Below, piece after piece: positions 7,892 to 8,657 of a stretch of 8,657 nucleotides of DNA. The stretch spans positions 1 to 8,657 of the forward strand of contig QHQV01000298.1 in NCBI GenBank assembly GCA_003219945.1. Direction: 5' to 3'. The DNA comes from Verrucomicrobiota bacterium. GTDB taxonomy: Bacteria; Verrucomicrobiota; Verrucomicrobiia; Chthoniobacterales; UBA10450. A program made the translations under genes and the position numbers. Every line of letters starts with the position of its first letter. Position 1 is the stretch's first letter. The notes below the pieces were generated by a model that did no database searches, had not been told where the DNA came from, and saw only the letters and a program-made list of their open reading frames with translations.

Positions 7892-7935
7892 GGCGCACAG
7901 CACGACCGACGCCAGCAGTTGATAAGTCCTCGCTG

Positions 7936-7954
7936 TGTGACACGCTGTGTCACA
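7936..7954. promoter_or_regulatory. Perfect inverted repeat, candidate antitoxin operator
   Basis: TGTGACAC (7936-7943) and GTGTCACA (7947-7954) are exact reverse complements around the spacer GCT. The repeat abuts the expected first codon of the Phd-like antitoxin. Phd/VapB antitoxins usually bind palindromes in their own promoter region, so an autoregulatory operator is the natural reading. This is inference from position and symmetry. Confidence 0.5.
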
Positions 7955-8206
7955 TTAAGACGATAACGATTCGCGAACTTCACCACAACACTGGTGAATG
8001 GGGTCCGAAAGGCCGCCAAATGCGGTGAGATTCATGTCAGCGAACGCGGCAAAACGATCGCAAAGATCGTACCGCAAACCTCGCCACCTGAAGTGCCGTA
8101 TTTTGCACGCCGAAAGCTCAGCCCGGAGTTTCGCAGAATAATGCACCGCCTTCGAGGAGGTACAGACAGCATGCAGATGATTTCCGAAGATCGCAATGCT
8201 CGTTAA
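7954..8206 (+). pseudogene. Phd/YefM-family antitoxin, frameshifted, ATT at expected start
   Basis: Antitoxins of this family neutralise a partner toxin and repress their shared promoter. The frame from 7954 reads IKTITIRELHHNTGEW, the standard Phd-type opening except that ATT replaces ATG. At GGGG (8000-8003) the homology moves to the next frame and continues VRKAAKCGEIHVSERGKTIA, then IVPQTSPPEVPYFARRKL, to TAA 8204-8206. Removing one G restores an 83-residue protein of normal size. As it stands, only a GTG at 7994 could start the second frame, and that product lacks the N-terminal DNA-binding part. The end overlaps the toxin's ATG (8196), a usual arrangement. A sequencing or assembly error in the G-run is possible, but it would not explain the ATT. 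I see no Shine-Dalgarno upstream. Confidence 0.75.
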
Positions 8207-8657
8207 CCTTTCTTTCTGGATTCAACCTGTCTCGTCCGATTACATTTTGAGGACGCCGGCTACGAAGGCGTTCGTCACTTGGCCGCTTCCGACTTCGTCG
8301 CTTGCGCGCAGCATGGCCGGGCGGAGGTGATTTCGGCCTTCCACCGGAAGTTCCAAGAGCGCGCTATCAGCGCGCGTTTGTACGAGATTACGCTCCGGGA
8401 GTTCCTTAACGAAACGCGTGGCGGAGCCTGCAGATGCTTGCCGCTATCGGAGCGCGTGTTCGAACGCGCCGAGCTCGTCTATGCCAGGTTGCCTGCAACG
8501 ATCTTTTTGCGTGCTGTAGATGCTTTGCATTTGTCGACAGCGTCCCACGGCTTTCGCGACATTCATTCTAACGATACAAAGCTGCTGAGCGCTGCTCCCC
8601 ATTTTGGGCTCCGCGGCCTGAACGTAATCGATTATTCAGGCCCGCGGATGTGCATCA
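8196..8657 (+). pseudogene. VapC-type PIN-domain toxin, start disrupted, 3' end outside window
   Basis: VapC toxins are Mg-dependent RNases that cut tRNA or rRNA. The PIN body is read from 8207 and stays open to the window edge: FLDSTCLVRLHFEDAGYEG, HGRAEVISAFHRK, LPLSERVFERAELVYARLPA, AVDALHLSTASHG, HSNDTKLLSAAPHFGLRGLN. All four PIN acidic residues are present (counting the codon at 8207 as 1: D5, E40, D105, D123). The natural ATG at 8196, overlapping the antitoxin end, is in another frame and leads to MLVNLSFW, which is not PIN-like. One lost base between 8199 and 8206 would explain this and would restore ATG-CTC-GTT into the PIN frame. The body lies in the same frame as the antitoxin, directly after its TAA. 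No ATG, GTG or TTG precedes the first Asp in the PIN frame. It is probably inactive, unless an unusual start such as CTG 8216 is used. Confidence 0.75.

Noticed and set aside
7415..7903. Minus-strand open frame opposite the end of clpC
   Set aside because: The + strand is unmistakable ClpC here and the minus translation has no recognisable domain.
7886..7920. Weak hairpin after clpC as terminator
   Set aside because: Only short GGCG/CGCC and CTG/CAG pairs with a large loop form, and no T-run follows.
7936..7954. CRP-like site TGTGA...TCACA
   Set aside because: The half-sites match the CRP consensus, but the spacing is 9 bases instead of 6, and the tight 8-bp palindrome at an antitoxin start is better explained as that system's operator.
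7994..8206. Stand-alone 70-codon protein from GTG 7994
   Set aside because: It is the C-terminal part of the frameshifted antitoxin; the true N-terminus lies in the other frame just upstream.

Overview
The window holds a run of core bacterial genes, all on the + strand, separated by short decaying or unrecognised stretches. I see no RNA genes, CRISPR array or insertion sequence. The organism is most likely a Gram-negative, non-Firmicute soil bacterium, with Verrucomicrobiota (Chthoniobacterales/Spartobacteria type) my best guess. Reasons: a LolD-type lipoprotein-export ATPase implies an outer membrane; an McsA-McsB-ClpC cluster occurs without CtsR; and there is a secreted lysine/glutamine-rich protein ending in a peptidoglycan-binding domain. 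The placement is inference; no rRNA or marker gene proves it.

Layout. 1-356: 3' end of a transaldolase (pentose phosphate pathway). 431-880: TrmL-type tRNA 2'-O-methyltransferase, preceded by a long imperfect hairpin that covers its ribosome binding site. 881-1250: no intact gene; a short signal-peptide-like reading frame broken by one base lies at 948-1203. 1251-2210: secreted protein with a peptidoglycan-binding domain, followed by a clear intrinsic terminator. 2460-2957: lolD-like ABC ATPase cut off inside Walker B. 2956-3717: branched-chain aminotransferase (ilvE) lacking about its first 45-50 residues. The two fragments abut at about 2953-2956, as if one deletion, or an assembly join, removed the end of one gene and the start of the next.

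3803-7891 is the intact centre: mcsA, mcsB and clpC overlap by 4 and 8 bp and so probably form one translationally coupled operon. By homology McsB phosphorylates arginines on proteins, McsA is its zinc-binding activator, and ClpC recognises phosphoarginine-tagged proteins and unfolds them into ClpP. Key residues of the writer (McsB catalytic region and RDxxRA motif) and the reader (two N-domain glutamates of ClpC, two AAA modules, ClpP loop) are visible. The CtsR repressor that heads this operon in Bacillus is absent from the window.

7936-8657 holds a Phd/VapC-type toxin-antitoxin pair that looks damaged: an ATT where the antitoxin start is expected, an extra G in a G-run, and an apparent one-base loss at the toxin start. 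The toxin body, with all four PIN acidic residues, is otherwise open to the window edge. A perfect inverted repeat just upstream is a candidate operator.

The novelty here is modest: a phosphoarginine degradation operon outside its classic host group, next to several gene lesions. I found no wholly unknown multi-gene system.
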